Numbered from the stretch's first letter, positions 23,530-33,862 are shown. The stretch is DNA of 39,120 nt from LMDS01 sp039930465 (GCA_039930465.1 JBDTTU010000036.1:1-39120), one strand, 5' to 3'. Notes: generated by a model not told the origin, from the letters alone. Made by a program: numbers and translations.

Positions 23530-23655
23530 GCACCCTCGGCTCCACCGGCTGGCGCCACGCCGGCCGAATCTACCGACATGAAATCATCACGCGGGCAACC
23601 TGTCTTGCGACTTGACTTGCAGCCGTTCCCGCCGGGCTTTGGAGGGCCCTGACTC

Positions 23656-25140
23656 GTGATCACCGAACTCGAATTCAAGAGCCTCGCCGCCGAGGGCTAC
23701 AACCGCATTCCGCTGATCGCCGAAGCCTTCGCCGATCTCGAAACACCGCTCTCGCTGTACCTGAAGCTCGCCTATGCGAGTGGCGGTGGCAAGCACAGCT
23801 TCCTGCTCGAATCGGTGGTTGGCGGTGAGCGCTTCGGGCGCTATTCGTTCATCGGCCTGCCGGCGCGCACGCTGTTGCGCGCCACCGGCTTCAGGACCGA
23901 AGTGATGACAAATGGGCAGGTCGTCGAAACGAATGAAGGCAACCCGCTCGACTTCATCGCCGGGTACCAGAAGCGCTTCAAGGTGGCGCTGCGCCCCGGC
24001 ATGCCACGCTTCTGTGGTGGCCTGGCGGGCTATTTCGGTTACGACGCGGTGCGGTTCATCGAGCCGAAGCTTGCGAAGACGCAGAAGACCGGTGGCATCG
24101 ACACGCCTGACATCTTGCTGCTGCAGTGCGAAGAGCTGGCGGTGATCGACAACCTGTCGGGGCGCCTGTACCTGATCGTCTATGCCGACCCGGGCCAGCC
24201 GGAAGCATTCCACAACGCCAAGCGCCGCCTGGCCGAGCTGGGCGACAAGCTGAAGTACAGCGTGACCGCGCCCGCCGTGAAGCGCGGCGCCGCGCACGGG
24301 GTCGAGCGTGAGTTCGGCAAAGAGGCCTACATTGCCGCCGTTCTGCGCGCCAAGGAATACATCGCCGCCGGCGACATGATGCAGGTGCAGGTGGGCCAGC
24401 GCCTGCGCAAGCGCTACACCGAGTCGCCGTTGAGCCTGTACCGCGCGTTGCGCTCGCTGAACCCGTCGCCCTACATGTACTTCTACGACATGGGCGAGTT
24501 CCAGATCGTCGGCGCGTCACCCGAAATTCTGGTGCGCCAGGAGCACACGCCCGAAGGTGACAAGGTGACGATCCGGCCGCTGGCCGGCACCCGCCCGCGT
24601 GGCGCCACGCCCGAGATCGACAAGGCGCTCGAAGCCGAACTCAAGGGTGACCCGAAAGAGCGCGCCGAACACGTGATGCTGATCGACCTGGCGCGAAACG
24701 ACATCGGCCGCATCGCCAAGACCGGCAGCGTGAAGGTGACCGAGTCTTTCACGGTGGAACGTTATTCGCACGTGATGCACATCGTGAGCAACGTCGAGGG
24801 CCTGTTGAAAGACGGCATGACCAGCCTCGACGTGCTGCGCGCCACCTTCCCGGCCGGCACGCTCACCGGCGCGCCGAAGGTGCGTGCGATGGAAATCATC
24901 GACGAGTTGGAGCCGGTGAAGCGTGGCATCTACGGCGGTGCCTGCGGGTACCTGAGCTTTGCGGGTGACATGGACGTGGCGATCGCCATCCGCACCGGCA
25001 TCGTGAAAGACCAGGTGCTGTACGTGCAGGCGGCAGCCGGCGTGGTCGCCGATTCGGTGCCCGAACTGGAGTGGAAAGAGACCGAAGCCAAGGCGCGGGC
25101 GCTGATCCGTGCGGCCGAGCTGGTCGAGGAGGGGTTCTGA
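23656..25140 (+). CDS. trpE: anthranilate synthase component I
   Basis: The 494-residue TrpE converts chorismate to anthranilate using ammonia supplied by TrpG, the first committed step of tryptophan synthesis. The N-terminal tryptophan-feedback motif LLES lies at residues 50-53. The C-terminal chorismate-binding domain has GASPEILVR, IRPLAGTRPRG, ERAEHVMLIDLARND, FPAGTLTGAPKVRAMEIIDELE and YGGACGYLSFAGD. The start is GTG 23656 with GGAGGG at 23641-23646; that site could pair partly with the GGGCT just upstream. It is preceded by a trp attenuator. A DinB-like gene follows after 1 bp and separates it from trpG. Confidence 0.97.
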   Translation: MITELEFKSLAAEGYNRIPLIAEAFADLETPLSLYLKLAYASGGGKHSFLLESVVGGERFGRYSFIGLPARTLLRATGFRTEVMTNGQVVETNEGNPLDFIAGYQKRFKVALRPGMPRFCGGLAGYFGYDAVRFIEPKLAKTQKTGGIDTPDILLLQCEELAVIDNLSGRLYLIVYADPGQPEAFHNAKRRLAELGDKLKYSVTAPAVKRGAAHGVEREFGKEAYIAAVLRAKEYIAAGDMMQVQVGQRLRKRYTESPLSLYRALRSLNPSPYMYFYDMGEFQIVGASPEILVRQEHTPEGDKVTIRPLAGTRPRGATPEIDKALEAELKGDPKERAEHVMLIDLARNDIGRIAKTGSVKVTESFTVERYSHVMHIVSNVEGLLKDGMTSLDVLRATFPAGTLTGAPKVRAMEIIDELEPVKRGIYGGACGYLSFAGDMDVAIAIRTGIVKDQVLYVQAAAGVVADSVPELEWKETEAKARALIRAAELVEEGF

Positions 25141-25141
25141 G

Positions 25142-25636
25142 ATGGGCACGCCACTGCTGCAAGCGTTGTTCCGACAGAAGACCGAGATCACCGAGGAGTT
25201 CTTTGTCGTGCTCGAAACGGTTGCCGCTGGCGACCGCGTCGATGCGATCCGGCTGTTGAACCACATCCATGTCGTCGACCGGATCTTCTCGGCGCACCTG
25301 CGCGGCGAGCCGCACGGCTACAAAGCGACCAACACTCCCGAGACGCCGACGCTCGACGCGTTGCGCGCCGCCACGCTCGACATGAACCGCTGGTTCGTCG
25401 AGCAGGTCGGCGCGCTTGCGCCGGCACAACTCGCAGAGTCTGTCGACTTCACGTTCACCGACGGCCAGCGCGGGCGCATGTCGCGCGAAGAGATGCTGGC
25501 GCACGTCATCACCCACGGCAGTTATCACCGCGGCGAAGTCGGGCAGATGTTGAAGCGCCTGTCGGTCGCACCGCCACGCGACCTGTTCACCGCCCACCTG
25601 CACCGCGCCGAGCCGCAGCGGCGCATTGCGGCCTGA
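25142..25636 (+). CDS. DinB-family (DUF664-like) protein
   Basis: The 164-residue four-helix-bundle protein of the DinB/YfiT-like superfamily has metal-ligand-type histidines in the usual places: LLNHIHVVDRIF (His41/His43) and HVITHGSYHRGEVGQM near the C-terminus. Members are often nickel- or zinc-dependent thiol transferases or hydrolases, but most are uncharacterised. The start ATG 25142 is 1 bp after the trpE stop codon, and trpG follows 17 bp later, so it is embedded in the trp operon. There is no known role for a DinB protein in tryptophan synthesis. Confidence 0.85.
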   Translation: MGTPLLQALFRQKTEITEEFFVVLETVAAGDRVDAIRLLNHIHVVDRIFSAHLRGEPHGYKATNTPETPTLDALRAATLDMNRWFVEQVGALAPAQLAESVDFTFTDGQRGRMSREEMLAHVITHGSYHRGEVGQMLKRLSVAPPRDLFTAHLHRAEPQRRIAA

Positions 25637-25653
25637 CGCGCAAGGAGCCGACC

Positions 25654-26238
25654 ATGCTGCTGATGATCGACAACTACGACTCCTTCACCTACAACCTGGT
25701 GCAGTACTTCGCCGAGCTTGGTGAGGACGTGCGTGTGTTCCGCAACGACGAGATCGACGTGCACGGGATCGCCGCGCTGCGGCCCGACAAGCTGGTGCTG
25801 TCGCCCGGGCCCTGTTCGCCTGCGGAAGCCGGCGTGTGCGTCGCAGCGATCGAGGCTTTCACCGGCAAGCTGCCGATCCTCGGTGTGTGCCTGGGCCACC
25901 AGGCCATCGGCGCCGCGCTGGGCGGCAAGGTGGTTCGCGCCAAGGCGCAGATGCACGGCAAGACCGACGTGATCAGCACCGATGAGCGCGGGGTCTACAC
26001 GGCGCTGCCGAAAGAATTCACCGTCATCCGCTACCACTCGCTGGTGATTGAACGGGCGTCGCTCCCGGCGATGCTCGACGTGACCTCGATCTCGCAAGAC
26101 GGCGAGATCATGGGCGTGCGCCACCGCGAACTCGCGGGCACGAAGATGCCGCTCGAAGGGGTGCAATTCCACCCCGAGTCGATCCTGACCGAACATGGGC
26201 ACGCGATGTTGAAAAATTTTCTGGAGTTGGCCGCATGA
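25654..26238 (+). CDS. trpG: anthranilate synthase component II (glutamine amidotransferase)
   Basis: The 194-residue class I glutamine amidotransferase supplies ammonia to TrpE and in many bacteria also to 4-amino-4-deoxychorismate synthase. The catalytic triad is Cys79 (GVCLGHQAIG), His173 and Glu175 (QFHPESILTEHG). The opening MLLMIDNYDSFTYNLVQYF and SPGPCSP are typical. An AAGGAG ribosome binding site lies just upstream. The usual partner trpE is one gene upstream. A 106-bp gap with a small hairpin (26255-26268, 5-bp stem) follows before the aldolase gene. Confidence 0.97.
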   Translation: MLLMIDNYDSFTYNLVQYFAELGEDVRVFRNDEIDVHGIAALRPDKLVLSPGPCSPAEAGVCVAAIEAFTGKLPILGVCLGHQAIGAALGGKVVRAKAQMHGKTDVISTDERGVYTALPKEFTVIRYHSLVIERASLPAMLDVTSISQDGEIMGVRHRELAGTKMPLEGVQFHPESILTEHGHAMLKNFLELAA

Positions 26239-26344
26239 AGCGAAGGGCGAGGGGCCCCGTTCACGGGGATCGACCAGCGCAATGCGGCCGGGCGGCCGAT
26301 CGCGCCGGGTTGCCAGCGGGCACGACATTTTCTGAGGCCGCGCC

Positions 26345-27367
<1,023 letters not shown>

Positions 27368-27385
27368 ACGACTGAGAGAGCCCCG

Positions 27386-28420
27386 ATGAGCATCACCAAC
27401 CTCGACGCGCTGACGCGCACCATCGACCACCGCGAAATCTTCCACGACGAAATGCTGGCGCTGGTGCGCCGCATCATGAGCGGCGAGATGTCGCCGGTGA
27501 TGATGGCGGCGTTGCTTGTCGGCCTGCGTGTGAAGAAAGAAACCATCGGCGAAATCACCGCGGCAGCGCAGGTGATGCGCGAGTTCTCGACCAAGGTCGA
27601 GGTGGCCGACCGCACCCACCTGGTCGACATCGTCGGCACCGGCGGCGATGGTTCGCACACGTTCAACATCTCGACCTGCAGCATGTTCGTGGCGGCCGCG
27701 GCCGGCGCACGGGTCAGCAAGCACGGCAACCGCAGCGTCAGCAGCAAGTCGGGCAGTGCCGACGTGCTCGAAGCGATGGGCGTGCCGCTCACGCTCACGC
27801 CGGCGGCGATTTCGACCTGCATTGCCGACACCGGCATCGGCTTCATGTTTGCGCCGAACCACCACCCGGCGATGAAAAACGTGGGCCCGGTGCGCAAGGA
27901 GCTCGGCATCCGCACCATCTTTAACATCCTCGGGCCGCTGACCAACCCTGCCGCGGCCCCCAACATCCTGATGGGTGTGTTTCACCCCGATCTGGTCGGC
28001 ATCCAGGTGCGTGCGTTGCAGCGGCTCGGTGCCGAACACGCGGTCGTCGTCTACGGGCGCGATGGCATGGACGAGGTCTCGCTCGGCGCCGCCACGATGG
28101 TCGGCGAATACAAAGACGGCGGCATCCACGAGTACGAAATCCACCCGGAGGATTTTGGCCTGACGATGGCGAGCAACCGCGCGCTGAAAGTCGAGACGCC
28201 CGCCGAGTCGCTCGCGCTGGTGAACGCGGTGCTGGCCAACGAACCCGGCGCGGCGCGCGACATCGTGATGTTGAACGCCGGTGTCGCGCTGTACGCGGCG
28301 AACGTGGCGCCGACGATGGCAGACGGCGTCGCGCTCGCGCGCGAGGCGATCGCGTCGGGCAAGGCGCGGGCGAAGCTGGAGCAGTTCGTCGCGCGGACGA
28401 AGGAACTTGCACCGGTATGA
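27386..28420 (+). CDS. trpD: anthranilate phosphoribosyltransferase
   Basis: The 344-residue enzyme transfers phosphoribose from PRPP to anthranilate, the second pathway step. The glycine-rich PRPP loop GTGGDGSHTFNIST (residues 84-97), then KHGNRSVSSKSGSADVLEAMG, FAPNHHPAMKNVGPVRKELGIRTIFN (anthranilate tunnel) and GRDGMDEVSLG (metal-binding Asp-Glu) are all intact. The gene follows ltaE by 18 bp. Its stop overlaps the trpC start by 4 bp (ATGA), so the two are coupled. Confidence 0.97.
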   Translation: MSITNLDALTRTIDHREIFHDEMLALVRRIMSGEMSPVMMAALLVGLRVKKETIGEITAAAQVMREFSTKVEVADRTHLVDIVGTGGDGSHTFNISTCSMFVAAAAGARVSKHGNRSVSSKSGSADVLEAMGVPLTLTPAAISTCIADTGIGFMFAPNHHPAMKNVGPVRKELGIRTIFNILGPLTNPAAAPNILMGVFHPDLVGIQVRALQRLGAEHAVVVYGRDGMDEVSLGAATMVGEYKDGGIHEYEIHPEDFGLTMASNRALKVETPAESLALVNAVLANEPGAARDIVMLNAGVALYAANVAPTMADGVALAREAIASGKARAKLEQFVARTKELAPV

Positions 28421-29205
28421 GCGACATCCTCGACAAGATCATCGCCGTCAAGCGCGATGAAATCTCGCTGGCGCGGCGCAAGCGCGACCTGGCTTCGTTG
28501 CGGCGCGATGCCGAATCACTGGGCGGCCAACGCGATTTTGTGGGCGCGTTGCGCAGCAAGATCGCTGGCAGCGCCGCCGCGGTCATCGCAGAAGTAAAAA
28601 AGGCGAGCCCGAGCAAGGGTGTGCTGCGCGAGCATTTCGATCCCGCGGGCATCGCCGAGAGTTATGCCGAGCACGGGGCGGCCTGTTTGAGCGTGCTGAC
28701 CGACGTGCAGTTCTTCCAGGGCAGCGCCGCCTGTCTGGAACAAGCGCGCGCGGCCTGCGCGCTGCCGGTGCTGCGCAAGGACTTCATGGTCGATGCCTAC
28801 CAGGTGTTCGAGGCCCGCGCGATGGGGGCCGACTGCATCCTGCTGATCGCCGCAGCCCTCGACGACGCGTTGATGATCGACCTCGAAGCGCAGGCCCACG
28901 CGCTCGGTTTGGCGGTATTGGTCGAAGTGCACGACGGCACTGAGCTCGAGCGGGCCTTGCGTTTGAACACGCCGTTGGTCGGCATCAACAACCGCAACCT
29001 GCGTACTTTCGAGGTCAGCTTGCAGACGACGCTGGATCTGTTGAACCGGGTTCCGGCCGAGCGTTTGCTCGTGACCGAAAGTGGCATCCTCGCGCGCGCC
29101 GATGTGCAGCGAATGCGCGATGCGAATGTGCACGCCTTCCTTGTCGGCGAGGCCTTCATGCGTGCGCCCGACCCGGGTCTGGCCCTGGCCGCGCTGTTCG
29201 GGTGA
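28417..29205 (+). CDS. trpC: indole-3-glycerol phosphate synthase
   Basis: The 262-residue TIM barrel closes the indole ring. The catalytic segment IAEVKKASPSKG (Glu59, Lys61) is intact, as are LRKDFMVDAYQV (catalytic Lys), VGINNRNLRTFEV and LVTESGILARADV. It is the stand-alone form without a fused TrpF domain. trpF, trpB and trpA are not in this window, which fits the split trpEGDC / trpFBA arrangement of betaproteobacteria. It overlaps trpD by 4 bp. Its TGA overlaps the ung GTG start. Confidence 0.97.
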   Translation: MSDILDKIIAVKRDEISLARRKRDLASLRRDAESLGGQRDFVGALRSKIAGSAAAVIAEVKKASPSKGVLREHFDPAGIAESYAEHGAACLSVLTDVQFFQGSAACLEQARAACALPVLRKDFMVDAYQVFEARAMGADCILLIAAALDDALMIDLEAQAHALGLAVLVEVHDGTELERALRLNTPLVGINNRNLRTFEVSLQTTLDLLNRVPAERLLVTESGILARADVQRMRDANVHAFLVGEAFMRAPDPGLALAALFG

Positions 29206-29921
29206 ACTCGGCGGACAACCGCTTGCGCGAGCCGCTCGCGCAGGTCTTTGCACAAGTGCCGGAGGCGTGGCGCGAGGTCACCGACGCGTTCATCACGAGC
29301 GTGCCAGGCCAGGCGCTCGCCAACTTCGTCGATCAGCGCGTGCGCGACGGCGCGCTCGTGTATCCCGGCTGCATCTTCCGCGCCCTTGAACTCACCACGC
29401 CGCAGGACACGCGTGTGGTCATCCTCGGGCAAGACCCGTACCACGGGCCTGGCCAGGCGCAGGGCCTCGCGTTTTCGGTGGCGCCCGGCCAGAAGAAGCA
29501 GCCGCCCAGCCTGCGCAACCTGCTGAAAGAAGTGCAGGCCGACACCGGCGCGCCCTCGCAGTGCCGCGACGACCTGAGCGCGTGGGCTGAGCAAGGGGTG
29601 CTGCTGCTGAACACCACGTTGACGGTCGAAGACGGCGCACCGCAGAGCCACGCCGGCCGCGGCTGGGAACTGCTGACCGACGCGTTGCTCGCGCAGGTCG
29701 CCGCGCAGCCCGAGCCGGTGGTGTTCATGCTCTGGGGAGCCGCGGCGCAGCGCAAGCGCGCGGCCCTCGAATCCGGTGCGCACCAGGTGTTGATCGCCAA
29801 CCACCCGTCGCCCTTGTCGGCACTTCGGCCGCCCGTGCCTTTCATGGGTTGCCGGCACTTCAGCCGAGCCAACCATCTGCTGGCGACACTGCGGCCGGGT
29901 GCGCCTGCGGTTCGTTGGTAG
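29202..29921 (+). CDS. ung: uracil-DNA glycosylase
   Basis: The 239-residue family 1 enzyme excises uracil from DNA to start base-excision repair. The water-activating loop is ILGQDPYHGPG with Asp78, Tyr80 and His81. The uracil-binding LLLNTTLTV and the leucine-loop segment ANHPSPLSA with His201 are present. The start is GTG 29202, overlapping the trpC stop codon (GTGA), so it is translationally coupled to the trp genes. The stop TAG 29919-29921 overlaps a possible -35 element of the helicase-Wadjet operon. Confidence 0.95.
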   Translation: MNSADNRLREPLAQVFAQVPEAWREVTDAFITSVPGQALANFVDQRVRDGALVYPGCIFRALELTTPQDTRVVILGQDPYHGPGQAQGLAFSVAPGQKKQPPSLRNLLKEVQADTGAPSQCRDDLSAWAEQGVLLLNTTLTVEDGAPQSHAGRGWELLTDALLAQVAAQPEPVVFMLWGAAAQRKRAALESGAHQVLIANHPSPLSALRPPVPFMGCRHFSRANHLLATLRPGAPAVRW

Positions 29922-29944
29922 CTGCTCGTTGCGAAGGCGACAAT
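29915..29944 (+). promoter_or_regulatory. weak sigma70-like promoter before the helicase-Wadjet operon
   Basis: TTGGTA (29915-29920) and GACAAT (29939-29944) are 18 bp apart. This would start transcription near 29,951 with a leader of about 28 nt before the helicase ATG. The operon may alternatively be read through from trpDC-ung, since no terminator is visible in the 57-bp gap. Confidence 0.3.
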
Positions 29945-29978
29945 CTCGCGCCATCAGCCACGAACCCGGTGCCCACGC

Positions 29979-32423
29979 ATGTCTCGCCAGCCGAAAGCCG
30001 CCACCCGCGCAAAGCGCCCCGTGAAGACCGAGCCGCGCCTGTCGCGCACACGCCAGCCGGACGACGCTTCACCCGAGGTGTGGCAGGCCGGCTTGCGCCG
30101 CCAGTTCGGCCGCGAACAAGCCTTCGGGCTGGAGCCGCTGGGCACCGAGCCCGTGTTCTCCGAGTTCATCGTCAGCAACCCGCAAAGCGGCGGTCGCTAC
30201 CGCGTGGCGATTCGGGGCAACAAGCCGGGGGACAATTTCTGCGCCTGCGCCGACTTCGCGACCAACGACCTCGGCACCTGCAAACACATCGAGTTCACGC
30301 TCGCGCGGCTCGCTGCCAAGCGCGGTGGCAAGGCCGCGTTGGCCCGCGGTTTCGAGGCGCCGTGGAGCGAGATATTCCTTCGCTACGCCGCGCCACGCTG
30401 CCTGGTTTTTCGGGCTGGCGCAGCGTGCCCACCGACGCTGGCGCGGCAAGCCAGCGCGGAGATCGATGCGCAGGCCACGCGCGTGCCCGATCTCGACGCG
30501 TTGTTGCAGGCCGCCGCCAAACTCGGCCATGAGCTGCGCTGCTACGACGACGCGCGCGGCTTCGTTGCCGAGCAGCGTGATGCGGCACGGCGCCGGCAGG
30601 TGTTCGACGAGGCCTACCCGAAGGGCGCGAAGAGCGCTGCGCTGCGCGGGTTGCTCAAGACCAGGCTCTACCCGTATCAGGCCGAGGGCGCGCTGTTTGC
30701 CGCGCGCGCAGGCCGCTCGCTGCTCGGTGACGAGATGGGCCTGGGCAAGACGATCCAGGCCATCGCCGCCGCCGAGCTGCTGGCGCGGCATTGCGGGGCC
30801 GAGCGGGTCTTGATCGTTTGCCCGACCTCGCTCAAGCACCAGTGGCAGCGCGAGATAGCGCGTTTCACCGGGCACGAGGCTCAGGTCGTTCACGGCCTGC
30901 GCCCGCTGCGCCAGCAGCAGTACGCCGACGTTTCCGAGTCGGGCGGCTGGGCCAAGATCACGAACTACGAAACGCTCTCGCGCGACCTCGACCTGATCAA
31001 CACCTGGGCGCCCGACATCGTGATCGTCGATGAAGCCCAGCGCATCAAGAACTGGAACACCATCGCGGCGCGCGCGCTCAAGCGCATCAACAGCCCGTAT
31101 GCGATCGTGCTCACGGGAACGCCGCTCGAGAACCGGCTGGAAGAGCTGATCTCGATCGTCCAGTTCGTCGACCCGCACCGGCTCGGCCCGACCTGGCGCC
31201 TGCTGCACGAACACCAGACGCGCGATGACGCCGGCCGGGTGGTCGGTTACCGCGACCTCGGCCGCATCGGCGCCACGCTGGCGCCAGTGATGCTGCGCCG
31301 GCGCAAGGCCGAGGTGCTGTCGCAACTGCCCGAGCGCATTGACAACACTTTGTTCGTGCCGATGACCGCACAGCAACTCGTGCAGCACACCGAGAACGGC
31401 GACGTGGTGGGGCGCATCGTCAAACGTTGGCGCCGTACCGGCTTTCTGAGCGACACCGACCAGCGCCGCCTCACGTGTGCGCTGCAGAACATGCGCATGT
31501 CGTGCAACAGCACCTACCTGCTCGACCACGAGACCGACCACGGCCACAAGGCGGACGAGCTGATGACGTTGCTGGCCGAGCTGCTCGAGCAACCCGATGC
31601 CAAGGTCGTGATCTTCAGCCAATGGGTACGCACCCACGAACTCATCATCCGCCGGCTGCAAGCGCGCGGGTGGGGCCACGTGTTGTTCCACGGCGGTGTG
31701 CCTTCCGAGCAGCGGCCCGCGCTGGTGGACCAGTTTCACGACGACTCGGGCTGCCGCGTTTTTCTTTCGACCGATGCCGGCGGCGTCGGCCTGAACCTGC
31801 AACATGCAGCCGCGGCCATCGTCAACATGGACATGCCCTGGAACCCGGCGGTGCTCGAGCAACGCATCGGCCGGGTGCATCGGCTCGGGCAGCGCAAGAG
31901 CGTGCAGGTCGTCAACTTCGTGGCCCAGGGCAGCATCGAAGAAGGCATGCTCTCGGTGCTGGCGTTCAAGAAGTCGCTGTTTGCCGGCGTGCTCGATGGT
32001 GGCGAGAGCGAGGTCTTCCTGCAAGGCACGCGGCTCTCGAAGTTCATGGAGAGCGTCGACAAGGTCACCGGCGCGATGGGCGAGGCGGAGTTGGCCAGTG
32101 CCGCGCCGAGCGAGGCCGGTGCCGACGTGCCCGAGGCGGCGCCCGCGCCTGCAACCGGGCCAGCACCAGCCGCCGCAGTGCAAGCCGCACGCGCACCCGC
32201 AGCCGACCCGTGGGTGCCGCTGATCGACGCGGGCTTGCAACTCGTGAACGCGCTGGTGCAACGCAGCGCCGACCCCGCAGGCGCACCCGCCGCGTGGATC
32301 GAGCGCGACCCGCAAACCGGGCGCGACGTGCTCAAGCTGCCGCTGCCCGAGCCGCAGACCGTGCAGCGCCTGGCCGACGCATTGACCGGCCTGCTCGCGG
32401 GGCTGCGCCGCGCTTCCGCATGA
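29979..32423 (+). CDS. SWIM zinc-finger SNF2-family helicase coupled to Wadjet
   Basis: The 814-residue protein has an N-terminal basic region (1-20) and a SWIM zinc finger C88-x-C90-x10-C101-x-H103, a nucleic-acid or protein-binding module. A linker of about 120 residues precedes the SNF2 motor: Q-motif YPYQAEGA, Walker A DEMGLGKT (251-258), motif II DEAQ (351-354), motif III LTGTPLEN and motif VI QRIGRVHRLGQ. An Ala/Pro linker (about 705-742) leads to a small C-terminal domain (DPWVPLIDAG to the end). All ATPase motifs look intact, so it should be a double-stranded DNA translocase. Its TGA overlaps the jetA ATG (32420). No Shine-Dalgarno precedes jetA, so jetA translation appears to depend on this gene. 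It is not a recognised Wadjet subunit. Confidence 0.93.
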   Translation: MSRQPKAATRAKRPVKTEPRLSRTRQPDDASPEVWQAGLRRQFGREQAFGLEPLGTEPVFSEFIVSNPQSGGRYRVAIRGNKPGDNFCACADFATNDLGTCKHIEFTLARLAAKRGGKAALARGFEAPWSEIFLRYAAPRCLVFRAGAACPPTLARQASAEIDAQATRVPDLDALLQAAAKLGHELRCYDDARGFVAEQRDAARRRQVFDEAYPKGAKSAALRGLLKTRLYPYQAEGALFAARAGRSLLGDEMGLGKTIQAIAAAELLARHCGAERVLIVCPTSLKHQWQREIARFTGHEAQVVHGLRPLRQQQYADVSESGGWAKITNYETLSRDLDLINTWAPDIVIVDEAQRIKNWNTIAARALKRINSPYAIVLTGTPLENRLEELISIVQFVDPHRLGPTWRLLHEHQTRDDAGRVVGYRDLGRIGATLAPVMLRRRKAEVLSQLPERIDNTLFVPMTAQQLVQHTENGDVVGRIVKRWRRTGFLSDTDQRRLTCALQNMRMSCNSTYLLDHETDHGHKADELMTLLAELLEQPDAKVVIFSQWVRTHELIIRRLQARGWGHVLFHGGVPSEQRPALVDQFHDDSGCRVFLSTDAGGVGLNLQHAAAAIVNMDMPWNPAVLEQRIGRVHRLGQRKSVQVVNFVAQGSIEEGMLSVLAFKKSLFAGVLDGGESEVFLQGTRLSKFMESVDKVTGAMGEAELASAAPSEAGADVPEAAPAPATGPAPAAAVQAARAPAADPWVPLIDAGLQLVNALVQRSADPAGAPAAWIERDPQTGRDVLKLPLPEPQTVQRLADALTGLLAGLRRASA

Positions 32424-33862
32424 GCCTCGACCCCGCCACGCTCGAAGCACTGCGCCGCCAGCACCCGGCGTGGCGCTTGCTGCTGGCCGATTCGGCGCCC
32501 CTGGTCGCGAGCTTTTTGCACCGGGTGTTCGTGCTGCCGAATGTGCGCGTGATGGGCCAGGCTGCGCTGGCTGAAGCCCTCGAAGACACGCTGTATGTGC
32601 TGCGCGAACAGCGCGGCGGCGGCGTGTTCCCGAAGAGCGCGCTGGAGTACCTGAACGACTGGGCCGCCAACGAGCGTGGCTGGCTGCGCAAGTTCTACCC
32701 GCCGGGTTCTGATGAAGCCCATTTCGACCTGACGCCGGCCACCGAGAAGGTCATCGCCTGGCTCGTCAGCCTGACCGGGCGCGCCTTCGTGGGCACCGAA
32801 TCGCGCCTGCTCACCCTGTTCGAGCTGCTCAAACAAATGAGCGAAGGCAGCGACACCAATCCCGAGTCGCGCCTGCGTGAGCTGCAGCGGCGGCGCGACG
32901 AGATCGACGCCGAGATCGAGCGTGTGCAGCACGGCGACATACCGCTGCTGAACGACACCGCGGTGCGCGAGCGCTTCCAGCAGTTCAGCGTGCTGGCGCG
33001 CGAGCTGCTCGCGGACTTTCGCGAAGTCGAGCACAACTTTCGCGGACTCGACCGGCGCGTGCGCGAGCGCATCGCACGCTGGGACGGCGCCAAGGGCGGG
33101 CTGCTGCAAGACATCATGGGCGAGCGCGACCTGATCGCCGAGTCCGACCAGGGCCGCAGCTTTCGCGCGTTCTGGGATTTTCTGATGTCGCAGGCGCGGC
33201 AGGACGAACTCACGCAGTTGCTCGACCGCGTGATGCAACTGCCGCCGGTGGCCGCGCTCGAGCCCGATGCGCGCACCCGGCGCGTGCACTACGACTGGCT
33301 CGAAGCCGGCGAACATGCGCAACGCACCGTGGCCCTTCTGTCGCAGCAGCTGCGGCGTTTTCTCGATGACCAGGCCTGGCTGGAGAACCGCCGCATCATG
33401 GACATTTTGCGCAGCATCGAGGTTGCCGCGCTCGCCGTGCGCGAGACGCCGCCGCCGGGCGAATTCATGGCCATCGACGAGACCGCCGCGAGCATCGAGC
33501 TGCCGATGGAGCGCCCGCTGCATGCGCCGCCGCACAAGGCGTCGATCAGCGCGCTGCGGCTCGAAGCCGGTGCCGAAGACCTGGACGCCGCGGCCTTGTA
33601 TTCGCAGTTCGTGGTCGACCACGCGGCGCTGGCGCAGCATGTGCAACGCAGCTTGTCGCAGCGTGCGCAAGTCACTCTGTGCGAGCTGCTGGAGTTGCGG
33701 CCTCTGCAGCAGGGGCTGGCCGAGCTGGTGGCCTATTTGCAGTTGGCGTCTGACCAGGGCCATGCGGTGATCGATGCCGACATTGAAGACACCGTCGTCT
33801 GGCAGGCGCGCGATGGCCAGCGCAGGCAAGCGCGGCTGCCGCGTGTCACCTTTTCGAGATGA
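32420..33862 (+). CDS. jetA: Wadjet subunit JetA (DUF3375, MukF/kleisin-like)
   Basis: The 480-residue DUF3375 protein is the kleisin-like subunit of Wadjet. It has an N-terminal winged-helix region (LRRQHPAWRLLLADSAPLVASFLHRVF, then LRKFYPPGSDEAHFDLTPATEKVIAWL). A long helical middle follows (LRELQRRRDEIDAEIERVQ, REVEHNFRGLDRRVRERI). The C-terminal region contains LYSQFVVDHAALAQHVQRSL and a winged helix ending TVVWQARDGQRRQARLPRVTFSR. It bridges the SMC heads with JetB to trap and extrude small circular DNA. It is coupled to the upstream helicase and to jetB by ATGA overlaps. No ribosome binding site of its own is visible. Confidence 0.93.
   Translation: MSLDPATLEALRRQHPAWRLLLADSAPLVASFLHRVFVLPNVRVMGQAALAEALEDTLYVLREQRGGGVFPKSALEYLNDWAANERGWLRKFYPPGSDEAHFDLTPATEKVIAWLVSLTGRAFVGTESRLLTLFELLKQMSEGSDTNPESRLRELQRRRDEIDAEIERVQHGDIPLLNDTAVRERFQQFSVLARELLADFREVEHNFRGLDRRVRERIARWDGAKGGLLQDIMGERDLIAESDQGRSFRAFWDFLMSQARQDELTQLLDRVMQLPPVAALEPDARTRRVHYDWLEAGEHAQRTVALLSQQLRRFLDDQAWLENRRIMDILRSIEVAALAVRETPPPGEFMAIDETAASIELPMERPLHAPPHKASISALRLEAGAEDLDAAALYSQFVVDHAALAQHVQRSLSQRAQVTLCELLELRPLQQGLAELVAYLQLASDQGHAVIDADIEDTVVWQARDGQRRQARLPRVTFSR

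Noticed and set aside
26255..26268. Hairpin CCCCG-TTCA-CGGGG after trpG
   Set aside because: A 5-bp stem without a U-tract in GC-rich DNA is close to background; it is not reported as a terminator.
29979..32423. Helicase read as DrmD of a DISARM system or RapA of RNA polymerase recycling
   Set aside because: No DISARM drmA, drmB, drmC or methylase gene is nearby. The SWIM finger is not a RapA feature, and the gene is coupled to jetA instead.
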